In this document: piece after piece, positions 9,895-18,949 of the stretch
How positions within the stretch are numbered: position 1 is the stretch's first letter
Layout of the letters: each line of letters starts with the position of its first letter
Translations under genes and position numbers: made by a program
Assembly (NCBI GenBank): GCA_001775955.1
Contig: MEZD01000001.1
Coordinates: 75,197 to 108,349 of the forward strand
Length of the DNA: 33,153 bases
Source: Candidatus Bathyarchaeota archaeon RBG_13_38_9
GTDB lineage: Archaea; Thermoproteota; Bathyarchaeia; 40CM-2-53-6; RBG-13-38-9
Reading direction: 5' to 3'
Notes under the pieces: generated by a model
The model's database searches: none
What the model was told of the DNA's origin: nothing
What the model saw: the letters and a program-made list of their open reading frames with translations, nothing else

Positions 9895-10000
9895 TGGTGC
9901 GGGGAGTGGGATTTGAACCCACGAACCCCTACGGGATAGGCTCCTGAAGCTTACGCAGTATACTGCTTCTACGCCTTTGACCTGACTAGGCGATCCCCGC
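9895..10000 (-). tRNA. tRNA-Leu(CAG) with 18-nt intron in the anticodon stem, CCA encoded
   Basis: Acceptor GCGGGGA/TCCCCGC, long variable arm TCCCGTAGGGGTTC, T-arm GTGGG-TTCAAAT-CCCAC; removing 9951-9968 restores stem TAGGC/GCCTA around TTCAGGA. Confidence 0.88.
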
Positions 10001-10130
10001 AATTTCTCATTTTTATCATAGAAGATCTTCTTCAAGATATCGTTGATCATCTGAAAATGTTTGGGTACTAATTCAGTGAGTCTCTGGCTCCATAACAGTT
10101 TTAAGAGGAGAGCTTAGACACATCATTGAA

Positions 10131-12995
10131 ATGAAATATTACGACCAAGAGGAGCAGCCAGCGCCGACTTTTCCGACAAGAAAAGTAATGCTTGTAATAG
10201 CGACGCTCTTCGCAATTTTTGTGATATGGTCTATAGGTAGCCAGCTGATCTGGTTAATACTTAATTTCAAAGAGTTTGGTGAACTCTTTCTCAGACCAAT
10301 CTTTTTTGAGATAATAGGCGGAACCATACTCGCTATCATCGCTTTCGTGAGACTCGACATCTTAAAGAGACGGTCTCTAATTTGGTGGTTTATTAATCTA
10401 ATAATTTCCTCCTTCAAAGGATATGGGGCAATTCCACCAAATCGAATTGACTTTAAAAGTTTCAAACTAACACCAACGAAATTCGTTCTCTGGCAAATTA
10501 CAAAAGTTCTCTTAGGGATGATGCTATTCAGAAATTATATTTTCGGCATGGCTACCTATGCCATGTCTCAAGGTTGGGACCCAAGGCTTGATCTAGTACT
10601 GGGTGTATTCAAACTACCTTTCATTACTCCTCCAATGGATGGTGCATATGCTCAAGCAAATGTTCTACCAATGATACCTGCAATAACACTCTTAATAGGT
10701 CCTTTACTAGCCGCATTCGGAACCCGTCTAGTAATCTTGGTCGGTATTACTCAACTTGCAAGAATATTCACACCCACTTCTGAGGAGGCTTCTGGCGCCG
10801 TTCCTTTCGGGGTTAGCTGGCGAGTAGCCTCGTTCGAAGGTATGTTATCAATAGGCCTTTTCTGGGTCATGTTCAATAGTTTCTTCTCAGCAGTCATAGA
10901 TTACAATACACGCTACATCATTGGAGGTCTGGCTGTAGGCGTAATCTTATTTGCAATATTTTACTTTCTAGATTTACACTATTCAAAAGGGCTCTCTACA
11001 CTTAGACGACGCAGGGTTAACATCAGAATACTCAGCATCTTCTTAATAGCTCTGGTAACGGGTTCAATCATGGCCATAAATAATAGTGTAGCTGACGCGA
11101 GAAAAGTAGAATGGCTTGGACCATACACATCCCAACAGATTGTTGTCAATCAATATTTTGCAGAACTTGATAAAGTAAGAGAGGTCCCGTATGACATCAG
11201 CCTAAAGGTTACTCCGAAAAGCATGATTGAGGAACATATCACAGTTAATAGGGATCTGTTGAACAAGATTCGTTTATGGGATTGGGATGCTGCCTTCGCC
11301 AAACTAAAACCTGAGATTGGTCTTATACCTTATGTGGATTACCAAGATTCCGACATTCTAAGATTTAACAATACACTATACTGGAGCTCATCAATGAAAC
11401 CCATACTTCCAGAGACAGTTCTTCAAGCAGATCAATGGTATGCTGAACACCTAGTCTATACACACGTTCCCAATGGATTCTTAATTCTTAATGCCAATGA
11501 AGGTGTGATCGAAGAAGCTGACCAATTCTTCAAACAGAGGAGGATCTACTATGGTGAGGGAGGCCTCCTATCTGAGACTTGGGCTACATATCCACGGGAC
11601 CGTGAGGAAAGTGAAGAATTGGAAGGACATTTCTATACGGGAAATGGTGGTGTAAGTCTCTCTCCTCCTTTAAGTTGGATCTTCGAATTCAATTTCTTTC
11701 TAGCTTATCGTACACAGACGTTGGAGGTCTTAAGGTATAGAGACATTCACGATCGGATAGAGATGCTCTTTCCATATTTCGAATACGACTTCTTCGGACG
11801 GAAAGTAGACATGTTCCCAGTTACAGATGGTGTGCAGACATATTACTTGATGCCACTTATTGTTCGACTCGATACAGGAAAGGTTCCATGGAGTAGTAAC
11901 AATCCATTGTTGAGACTAGCTGGCTATGCATTGATCGACACATATAATGGCGATATCCAAATATTTGTGATCGGAGACGACTTCTTTAGCGAATTATTCA
12001 AGGATTCATACAGCGAATATATCAAAACAGAAATTCCTGGATGGCTTGAACTTCAGACAAGATACCCTGAGGAACTGTTCGAGTGGAGGGTTGGGATGTT
12101 TAATTATTACCATGTCACTGATCCAGCTACCTTCATAGTAGCAAAAGAATTCTTTGAAGTTCCAGAGGGCTTGGATACTTATTTTATAATGTCTCAACCT
12201 TCAGGTTTCAATGAACCTGAATTTGTAGGCTTGCTTTCTCTTGAACTTCGAGGAGCGAAGGGACGGAACTTAGCTGGATATATGGTAGTAGAGAATGATT
12301 ATTCCAGGTTAGGTGTTATGACTTTCAATAGAGTTTCTCTGGAGTCGGAGACAAAATTACTTGGACCTACAGCAACACTTGAGGCCCTCGAGAAAAATGC
12401 GGAATTCGCCACTTTGAGGACTCTACTTAGAACACCGCGCATAGGAGATAATATCCTATACAGAGTGGGCGAGCATGATGTATACTTTATACCTGTTTAT
12501 ACTGCTGGAGCTGGAGGTGTTGTTACTGAGTTGGGAATTGTTGCTTGTGTGGGCGCTCGATTTACTGGAGAATATATTGTTGGTCTTGGTGATACGGCAG
12601 AAGAGGCTTATAGAGAATATTTGACGGCAGTAGGCAGGATTGAGTTGCCTATACCTGAAGTTCCTACGGAGCCAAAGGAGGATGTTGAAGACCGATTTGC
12701 AAATGTTCTAAATATCTTTGAAAAAGCAAATGTTACACTAATGACTCCTGAAGCTTTGAATCCCACGGTTTCCTATAATGAAGGGATGACAGATTATGTG
12801 TCAATTGATCAATGGAATCAGACCAGACAACTAGTCGAAGATTTTATCTCTGATTGGGCTATTGAGACAGACAAAATTTTTATGTGGCAAGAAGGATCTA
12901 ATATCAACTTCGGAGCACTCTTAAACATCAATGGAATAACCGAACTCCACTACGTAACCGTCAATCTCGAAGTTGAAGAAAACCCTGAGGAGTAA
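10131..12995 (+). CDS. UPF0182 (COG1615) family membrane protein
   Basis: 954 aa; multiple N-terminal TMs then a large soluble domain (SQQIVVNQYFAELDKVREVPYDI; YYGEGG...YPRDREE; GGVSLSPPLSWIFEFNFF; AEEAYREYLTAVGRIELP). Confidence 0.85.
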   Translation: MKYYDQEEQPAPTFPTRKVMLVIATLFAIFVIWSIGSQLIWLILNFKEFGELFLRPIFFEIIGGTILAIIAFVRLDILKRRSLIWWFINLIISSFKGYGAIPPNRIDFKSFKLTPTKFVLWQITKVLLGMMLFRNYIFGMATYAMSQGWDPRLDLVLGVFKLPFITPPMDGAYAQANVLPMIPAITLLIGPLLAAFGTRLVILVGITQLARIFTPTSEEASGAVPFGVSWRVASFEGMLSIGLFWVMFNSFFSAVIDYNTRYIIGGLAVGVILFAIFYFLDLHYSKGLSTLRRRRVNIRILSIFLIALVTGSIMAINNSVADARKVEWLGPYTSQQIVVNQYFAELDKVREVPYDISLKVTPKSMIEEHITVNRDLLNKIRLWDWDAAFAKLKPEIGLIPYVDYQDSDILRFNNTLYWSSSMKPILPETVLQADQWYAEHLVYTHVPNGFLILNANEGVIEEADQFFKQRRIYYGEGGLLSETWATYPRDREESEELEGHFYTGNGGVSLSPPLSWIFEFNFFLAYRTQTLEVLRYRDIHDRIEMLFPYFEYDFFGRKVDMFPVTDGVQTYYLMPLIVRLDTGKVPWSSNNPLLRLAGYALIDTYNGDIQIFVIGDDFFSELFKDSYSEYIKTEIPGWLELQTRYPEELFEWRVGMFNYYHVTDPATFIVAKEFFEVPEGLDTYFIMSQPSGFNEPEFVGLLSLELRGAKGRNLAGYMVVENDYSRLGVMTFNRVSLESETKLLGPTATLEALEKNAEFATLRTLLRTPRIGDNILYRVGEHDVYFIPVYTAGAGGVVTELGIVACVGARFTGEYIVGLGDTAEEAYREYLTAVGRIELPIPEVPTEPKEDVEDRFANVLNIFEKANVTLMTPEALNPTVSYNEGMTDYVSIDQWNQTRQLVEDFISDWAIETDKIFMWQEGSNINFGALLNINGITELHYVTVNLEVEENPEE

Positions 12996-12997
12996 AA

Positions 12998-13447
12998 ATG
13001 AGTCTCTATAAAAAACGACGTGGACGTGAAATCGGTGATGCGATCAATATTATCACGATTTTCATTGGAGTCATTGTTGTTGGGGTAATACTTACTCTAT
13101 TAGTTAGATTTCAAAGAGGATTGCTTGGCATAGTTCTCGGCGGCTTGGCTGTAGCACTTGTAATCTATTGGATTCTAGAAATAAGGAAGACAATGAAAAC
13201 AGAATTTAAAGTAAGAGAAATAGATGCAAGAGAATGGGCACCTGATATAATAGAAAACAAGGAGGAAATCGTAGTTGTCGGCAAAGTGCCAGGTCCAAGA
13301 GAGAAAATAAAAGTTCTTTTAGAAGAAAATTTCCTAGAAGTTAAAGGCGGCCTCGGCTTCCGTAAAGTCGTAAAATTACCATCCAAAATAGTGAGCTTCA
13401 ATACTTCATACAATAATGGAGTACTTGAAGTAAGATTAAAGAAATAA
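12998..13447 (+). CDS. Membrane-anchored Hsp20/alpha-crystallin-like domain protein
   Basis: Two TM segments, then KIKVLLEENFLEVKGGLGFRKVVKLPSKIVSFNTSYNNGVLEVRLKK, ACD-like. Confidence 0.65.
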   Translation: MSLYKKRRGREIGDAINIITIFIGVIVVGVILTLLVRFQRGLLGIVLGGLAVALVIYWILEIRKTMKTEFKVREIDAREWAPDIIENKEEIVVVGKVPGPREKIKVLLEENFLEVKGGLGFRKVVKLPSKIVSFNTSYNNGVLEVRLKK

Positions 13448-13496
13448 TCGAAATTTTCAACAATAACCTCTTTACCGATCTAGGAATGCAGATTCT

Positions 13497-13844
13497 TTGA
13501 AAAAGACTACAGACTCAAGAAAATTATCAATAATTGTCTTGGTCACCTGCCCAGATAAAGAAAGTGCAAATAAAATTGCCTCCTCGCTTATAGAAAAAAA
13601 ACTGGCTGCATGTGTAAATACAATTAACAATGTTGAAAGCATATTCAGATGGAAAGGAAAGATCGAAAAATCTTCTGAGAACCTCTTAATTATAAAATCA
13701 AAGAAGCGACTTCTCAAGAAATTGATTGCGGATGTGCAGCAAAATCATCCCTACCAACTACCAGAAATTCTTGCTCTGCCAATCATTGGAGGATCTAAAG
13801 CATATATCGACTGGCTGAACGATGAGACTCAAAACATGATTTAA
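13497..13844 (+). CDS. cutA: CutA1 divalent-ion tolerance protein (TTG start)
   Basis: VTCPDKESANKIASSLIEKKLAACVNTINNVESIFRWKGKIEKSSENLLIIKSKK. Confidence 0.9.
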   Translation: MKKTTDSRKLSIIVLVTCPDKESANKIASSLIEKKLAACVNTINNVESIFRWKGKIEKSSENLLIIKSKKRLLKKLIADVQQNHPYQLPEILALPIIGGSKAYIDWLNDETQNMI

Positions 13845-13866
13845 AATATTGTTCCAGTGACCAAAT

Positions 13867-14271
13867 TTGATTGTCTTTAGGAAGACAGATCTTCAAATAA
13901 TCGCTCAACATTCAAGAGATTTGTTTCCAACCGAATCATGTGGCATAATTCTGGGAAAGAAACAAGACAATATCAAGATAGTTACAAAAATATTTCCGAC
14001 AAAAAATATTTTAAAATCTCGCACAAAATATCAAATCAATCCTCGGGAACAATTAAATATCTATATGAAAGCCGATGAAATATCACTCGAGGTCCTGGGT
14101 TATTATCATAGTCACCCATTTGGAGATACAAAACCATCAGAAACAGATATCAAAGAAGCGAATCAGCCTTGTTGTTCTTATGTTATCTACTCAAATGAGC
14201 AGGATGAGTTCAAGTCATTTCATTGGAATGGATCTTCATTCCTTGATGAAGAACTTAGGATATCCAATTAA
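13867..14271 (+). CDS. JAMM/MPN+ metalloprotease (desampylase-like)
   Basis: E in PTESCGIILG and HSHP...SETD JAMM motif; TTG start. Confidence 0.85.
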   Translation: MIVFRKTDLQIIAQHSRDLFPTESCGIILGKKQDNIKIVTKIFPTKNILKSRTKYQINPREQLNIYMKADEISLEVLGYYHSHPFGDTKPSETDIKEANQPCCSYVIYSNEQDEFKSFHWNGSSFLDEELRISN

Positions 14272-14414
14272 TATATTCCTCATAAAAAGATTCAGTTAAC
14301 AAATTTGGATTCATATGTCATTGACCACTATGTTCATGATGAATTATACCAACATTTAAGAATGAGGCACAGGTCTTTCTCTAGCCGATTCAATACTAGA
14401 GAAGGCCACTCATA

Positions 14415-15560
14415 TTGGATACTTTAAAGAAGGTTGAGGTTGGAAAACTTCAAACTCCACCCATTACAGTCCCATCAACTCATACCATCTCAAAAATTGT
14501 TGGCATCTTAAAAGACAAAAATTGTTATGAAGTATTTATTCCTGGAAAAGATAAAGTTGGAATAGTAACAATTAGAGACATTCTTACAGTCTCCCATCCT
14601 ACAACCACAAAGGCCTCTAGTATTATGAAATATCCTACTAGCCTTTCACCAACTACTTCTCTAGGTGAAGCTGCAAGAATCTTGACTGATTATCGACTCA
14701 GGGCACTACCAATAATGGAAGGAGGAGAACTCACAGGTGCGTTGACAGCAAGAAAAATTCTTGAATTCTTATTAGAAAAAGGTTCTTTGAATCTCCAAGT
14801 AAAGTCGCTCACGACAGGTAAGTTGACAACAATATCTAAGAACGATACAGTAGCGAAGGCTAGAAATCTAATGGTAGATAAGAAAATTGATCATCTACCA
14901 GTGATTTCTGATAATAAAATTGCTGGCATCGTGACTTCTAATGAGATAGTATTCAGAATAATACCAAGAGAAAGGATTGGTATTGCGATGACAAGTACGC
15001 GCGGCGCTCAAAAAAACTTTGGATACCAAGCAAGTTCAATCATGGAGACCCCATTGACATGCCAAGCTAGAGATAAAGCATCAGAAGCATTAGCAAACAT
15101 GCTCCGAGCAGGCAAGACTTACAATTTAGTTACAGTCCTGGGAATGGTTCAAAGTATTGTAACTCCAAGAGATTACATTAATCTTGTCGCCGAGCCCCAA
15201 CCCATAGTGGAAATCCCGGTCTACATAATAGGATTGCCAGAAGATCCATTCGAGGCTGAAGTTGCTAAGTCAAAATTCTTGAACTCAATTGGAACATTAA
15301 AAAGAGCTTTTCCAGAAATAGAGGAAGCACGTTCGGTTATAAAAATCTCAGAGTCAGTTAAGGGAAAAGAAAGAAGAAGATATGAAGTAGACATCGCAAT
15401 GACAACACACAAGGGAGTCATCAACTACTCTCACTCTGGATGGGACTTACCGAGTATTTACGATGAGTTGGCTACGAGGATCAAACGCTTAATGACACAG
15501 CGTCGAGGAACCGCAAAAAGATATTTGAGAAAAGGACAAAAGACAAAAAGAAAACGGTAA
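14415..15560 (+). CDS. Four-CBS-domain protein with C-terminal HPF/RaiA-like domain and basic tail
   Basis: Repeated CBS motifs (LRALPIMEGGELTGALTARKILE; IDHLPVISDNKIAGIVTSNEIV); C-terminus RRRYEVDIAMTTHKGVINYSHSGWDLPSIYDELATRIKRLMTQRRG; TTG start. Confidence 0.75.
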   Translation: MDTLKKVEVGKLQTPPITVPSTHTISKIVGILKDKNCYEVFIPGKDKVGIVTIRDILTVSHPTTTKASSIMKYPTSLSPTTSLGEAARILTDYRLRALPIMEGGELTGALTARKILEFLLEKGSLNLQVKSLTTGKLTTISKNDTVAKARNLMVDKKIDHLPVISDNKIAGIVTSNEIVFRIIPRERIGIAMTSTRGAQKNFGYQASSIMETPLTCQARDKASEALANMLRAGKTYNLVTVLGMVQSIVTPRDYINLVAEPQPIVEIPVYIIGLPEDPFEAEVAKSKFLNSIGTLKRAFPEIEEARSVIKISESVKGKERRRYEVDIAMTTHKGVINYSHSGWDLPSIYDELATRIKRLMTQRRGTAKRYLRKGQKTKRKR

Positions 15561-15591
15561 TTCTTCTAATTAAAAAAAATAGTGATGTGGA

Positions 15592-16695
15592 TCATCCTTG
15601 GCAGATATTCAAGGAGTCTGCTTTGAATTGGACATATACCTTTTTCCCTTTATTTATACACAAATCTTTAAAAGAACTCAATGTTAATTCTGACTCAATT
15701 AGAAAGCCTACATCCACCGAAACCTTTGCACTAGACTTCATCTGAACAATGCCAGATACCTTTCCTGTCAGATTGTTACAGACGCATCCACACCATTTCG
15801 GATTTCTAATTAATGATTCATTTGATAGGATGATATCTTCTGGTTTGATTGTAAGAATAATTTTTTCTCCATCTCCTTTTCCAATCACTGGCGCTAAGAT
15901 TTCTATGTTACCTATTTTGACTTTAGCGGGACTTGACGCAGCTTGAACTATTGTTCCATCATATACGTTTAGTCCGAGGAAGTTGGCCACATATTTGGAG
16001 TTTGGCTTCTCTAATATCTCGTCACGGTTACCTATCTGTTCTACGACACCTTCACCCATCACAGCTATCCTGTCAGAGATTGTGCATGCCTCAGCTAAAT
16101 CATGTGTTACATATATTGACGTTACTTCGAGAGGTTCTAAAAGATTCTTAAAATCGGTTCTTATACTCTCTCGAGTTTTCGGATCTAATGCGGACAGAGG
16201 TTCATCAAGAAGCAGAAGTGTAGGATCAATTGCTAAAGCTCTGGCCAAGGCTACGCGCTGCTGCTGACCTCCACTAAGCTCATGCGGATAACATTGGGTA
16301 CAATCTTTCAATCCTATAAAGTCTAGAAGTGAATTGATTTTTTTCTTAATCTCATGTCTTGGCAGATGTTTAGCTTTCAATCCGTATGATATATTTTCAT
16401 CAACTCGCATGTGAGGGAATAATGAATAATTTTGAAAGACATAACCTATCCCTCTATCTGAGGGACTAACATGGATTCTTTTACTTCCCTTTTTTCCATC
16501 AACAAGAATTTTGTTAATGTAAATTTCTCCCTCATCGGGTGAACACAAACCAGATATTATGTTCAGCATAGTAGTCTTGCCACAGCCGCTTGGTCCAACT
16601 ATTGATAGAAGCTCATTCGTTTGAACTTGTAAAGTGACATTTCTAAGAACTTCTTTATCTGAAAATCGTTTTTTTATTGTTTTAAGTTCTATCAT
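15592..16695 (-). CDS. ABC transporter ATP-binding protein, molybdate/tungstate/sulfate type with C-terminal TOBE-like region
   Basis: Walker A GPSGCGKTT, signature LSGGQQQR, Walker B LLLLDEPLSALD. Confidence 0.88.
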   Translation of the reverse strand: MIELKTIKKRFSDKEVLRNVTLQVQTNELLSIVGPSGCGKTTMLNIISGLCSPDEGEIYINKILVDGKKGSKRIHVSPSDRGIGYVFQNYSLFPHMRVDENISYGLKAKHLPRHEIKKKINSLLDFIGLKDCTQCYPHELSGGQQQRVALARALAIDPTLLLLDEPLSALDPKTRESIRTDFKNLLEPLEVTSIYVTHDLAEACTISDRIAVMGEGVVEQIGNRDEILEKPNSKYVANFLGLNVYDGTIVQAASSPAKVKIGNIEILAPVIGKGDGEKIILTIKPEDIILSNESLIRNPKWCGCVCNNLTGKVSGIVQMKSSAKVSVDVGFLIESELTLSSFKDLCINKGKKVYVQFKADSLNICQG

Positions 16696-17501
16696 AGTCT
16701 TGCCCCGTATCGTTTTCGGCCAAGTATTTTGAACAGTGCGAGAACTCCAAATGATACTACTATAAGGATTGCTGATAGGACATTTGATGCCATAGGATCT
16801 TCAGCCATTAACATGTAAATGGCTAACGGCATAGTTTGTGTTACACCTGGAAGATTACCTGCAAACATTAATGTTGCACCAAATTCCCCCATCGATCTGG
16901 CCCATGTCATTATGGTACCAGCTAAAAGTCCGTGTGAAGAGAGAGGAAGAGTTATTGTAAGAAAAACTCTTAATCTTGAAGGGTTCAATATTTTTGCGCT
17001 ATTAACTAAATTCCTGTCAACGTTCTCAAATGCTGCCTTAGCTGATCGTATTAGAAAGGGTGAAGCAACAAAGATTTGAGCCAAGACGACAGCGAGGGTA
17101 CTGCCTGGTAGAATTATTCCAAATTCTTTGAGTGTAGGTCCGATTATTCCTCTTGGGGCAAAAGCTAGCAGTAAAGCTACTCCCGCAACTGCTGGTGGAA
17201 GGACTATTGGGATATCAAGTACAGTATCAATAATTGATCTACCATGAAATCTCCTAGTTGCAAGTAAATATGCAGTGGGTATACCAAAGATAAAGGAAGT
17301 GAGAGTAGCAAAGGATGAAGTTACTATGCTTACAGTTAAAGCGCTTAAAACCTGCGGGTTTCTTAATTGAGGCATCAACATATCCAAATCTAGATTCAAG
17401 AAGACCGCAGCAATTGGAAATGAGATGAATGCAATGAAAAAAAGACATGCGAATGCTAATAATATTATAATTAATCTATCAGAAACCCGCTCGAGACCCA
17501 T
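16692..17501 (-). CDS. ABC transporter permease, ModB/WtpB/CysT type
   Basis: EFGATLMFAGN and PPAVAGVALLLAF; ATG at 17501 overlaps an upstream TAA (TAATG), so the track start at 17540 is likely too early. Confidence 0.85.
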   Translation of the reverse strand: MGLERVSDRLIIILLAFACLFFIAFISFPIAAVFLNLDLDMLMPQLRNPQVLSALTVSIVTSSFATLTSFIFGIPTAYLLATRRFHGRSIIDTVLDIPIVLPPAVAGVALLLAFAPRGIIGPTLKEFGIILPGSTLAVVLAQIFVASPFLIRSAKAAFENVDRNLVNSAKILNPSRLRVFLTITLPLSSHGLLAGTIMTWARSMGEFGATLMFAGNLPGVTQTMPLAIYMLMAEDPMASNVLSAILIVVSFGVLALFKILGRKRYGARL

Positions 17502-17623
17502 TACGAATAACCCTCCATTCTTGTAGCGAACTCCTTGCACTCATCGGATAGAATAAATTCAACAAATTTGACTGCTAATAGTGCACGCCAGAGTCTAGTC
17601 TCAAAGAATATATAATGCTTATC
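17501..17623 (-). pseudogene. C-terminal remnant of an ABC substrate-binding protein
   Basis: Open frame DKHYIFFETRLWRALLAVKFVEFILSDECKEFATRMEGYS* immediately upstream of the permease, stop overlapping the permease ATG. Confidence 0.6.
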
Positions 17624-17702
17624 TTAGCTACATAAGTAAACTAACATATTTACTTTATAATAGCGTAGCGAGTGCTATACTAACATCTCCCTTGAATTCT
17701 AA

Positions 17703-18689
17703 TCAAATATTGTTACTATGATGTTCGTAGCCGCGTGGCTCAATATCACGGTATTTATTTTTAAATTTTAGAATAATTTTTCCAGAATTTTCTGTTACGT
17801 GTCCTATTGGTATTAATGTACGAATCTTTTTCTTTGATTTTTCGTATAGGGCGGGTTTCTGAGTAATGACTAATTCATATTCCTCCCCACCATAAAACGC
17901 AAGCTCAATCGGATCGAGATTATTCTCCATCGCAAATTCTCTTACTTCTCGATGGATTGGAATCTTGTTTATTTGAAAACCTACATTACTTGATTTTGAA
18001 AGCTCGTATAGACTCCAAGCAAGACCATCACTTGAATCTATTGATGAATTTATGAGATGATTTTTTGCCAAAGTTAATCCCTCAGATAATCTTGCCTTTG
18101 GCATGAATACAGCTTTAATGGCCTTCTCTTTTAATTTTTTAGAGATTTCCATATTTTTCTTTATTATCTTCAAACCAAGCGCCGGCAATCCAAACGCTCC
18201 GGTAACCATTACTATATCGCCCACTTTTGCAGTGTCACGCCTAATGAGTTCCCTCTCTTTGCAGATGCCAAAAGCAGATACATCAATTGTTAAATCTGTA
18301 GATTCGTTTGTGTCTCCACCTATTACATGTGTAGCGTATTCTCTAGCTGCTGCATTTATCCCCCCACCAATTTGTCTAACATAATTTTCACTTATCTTTC
18401 CAGGCATTCCCAAAGAAATCAATATGCCCATAGGTTGGACACCTTTGGCAGCAAGATCACTTATGACGGAAACTACTGCCTTTCTAGATGTCTGCCAAGG
18501 ATTCATGCCTTTAGGAATATCTGTCTTCGCAACAAGCATATCACATTTCATAACGGCTAATTGGCCTCTTCCAATACGAATTGCAGCAACATCGTCTCCA
18601 AAAGGCAATGGATTATTTTTCATCTTATCTTGAAGATTAACTATGATGTCGATGATTTTTCTCTCAGTCAGCTTATTTTTCTTTAACAT
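17703..18689 (-). CDS. thiL: Thiamine-monophosphate kinase
   Basis: PFGDDVAAI, SDLAAKGVQPMGILISLGMP, VIGGDTNES, SIDSSDGLAWSLYEL, YGGEEYELV. Confidence 0.88.
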   Translation of the reverse strand: MLKKNKLTERKIIDIIVNLQDKMKNNPLPFGDDVAAIRIGRGQLAVMKCDMLVAKTDIPKGMNPWQTSRKAVVSVISDLAAKGVQPMGILISLGMPGKISENYVRQIGGGINAAAREYATHVIGGDTNESTDLTIDVSAFGICKERELIRRDTAKVGDIVMVTGAFGLPALGLKIIKKNMEISKKLKEKAIKAVFMPKARLSEGLTLAKNHLINSSIDSSDGLAWSLYELSKSSNVGFQINKIPIHREVREFAMENNLDPIELAFYGGEEYELVITQKPALYEKSKKKIRTLIPIGHVTENSGKIILKFKNKYRDIEPRGYEHHSNNI

Positions 18690-18799
18690 AGTTAATCGTT
18701 GACCATTAAGACATTAGATATAATATCTCTGAAACTTTTACTCTAAAAAATGCTTATGAGCATGACTATTAAGAGATCGGTAAGCCCCGGCACTTTTCT

Positions 18800-18901
18800 G
18801 CCCCGGTTCCTAAAGGTTGATCAAGGCGGGAAAGCTCAGCTCGGTAGAGCGACGGCTTCGTAAGCCGTAAGTCCTGGGATCAAAGCCCAGCCGGGGCTCC
18901 A
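18800..18901 (+). tRNA. tRNA-Thr(CGT) with ~25-nt intron between acceptor stem and D-arm, CCA encoded
   Basis: Acceptor GCCCCGG/CCGGGGC, D-stem GCTC/GAGC, anticodon arm ACGGC-TTCGTAA-GCCGT, T-arm CTGGG-ATCAAAG-CCCAG, U73 CCA. Confidence 0.83.
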
Positions 18902-18949
18902 TGATTCAAGTTAGATTTCTATTCTTATTATACATAATTCTTTCAGAGT

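Noticed and set aside
9784-10050. 88 aa minus-strand ORF
   Set aside because: Runs through the tRNA-Leu gene (GSWVQIPLPAP is the classic tRNA-derived peptide).
17665-17690. Small inverted repeat ATAGC...GCTAT between thiL and the SBP remnant
   Set aside because: Only a 5-bp stem in AT-rich DNA; not distinguishable from chance.
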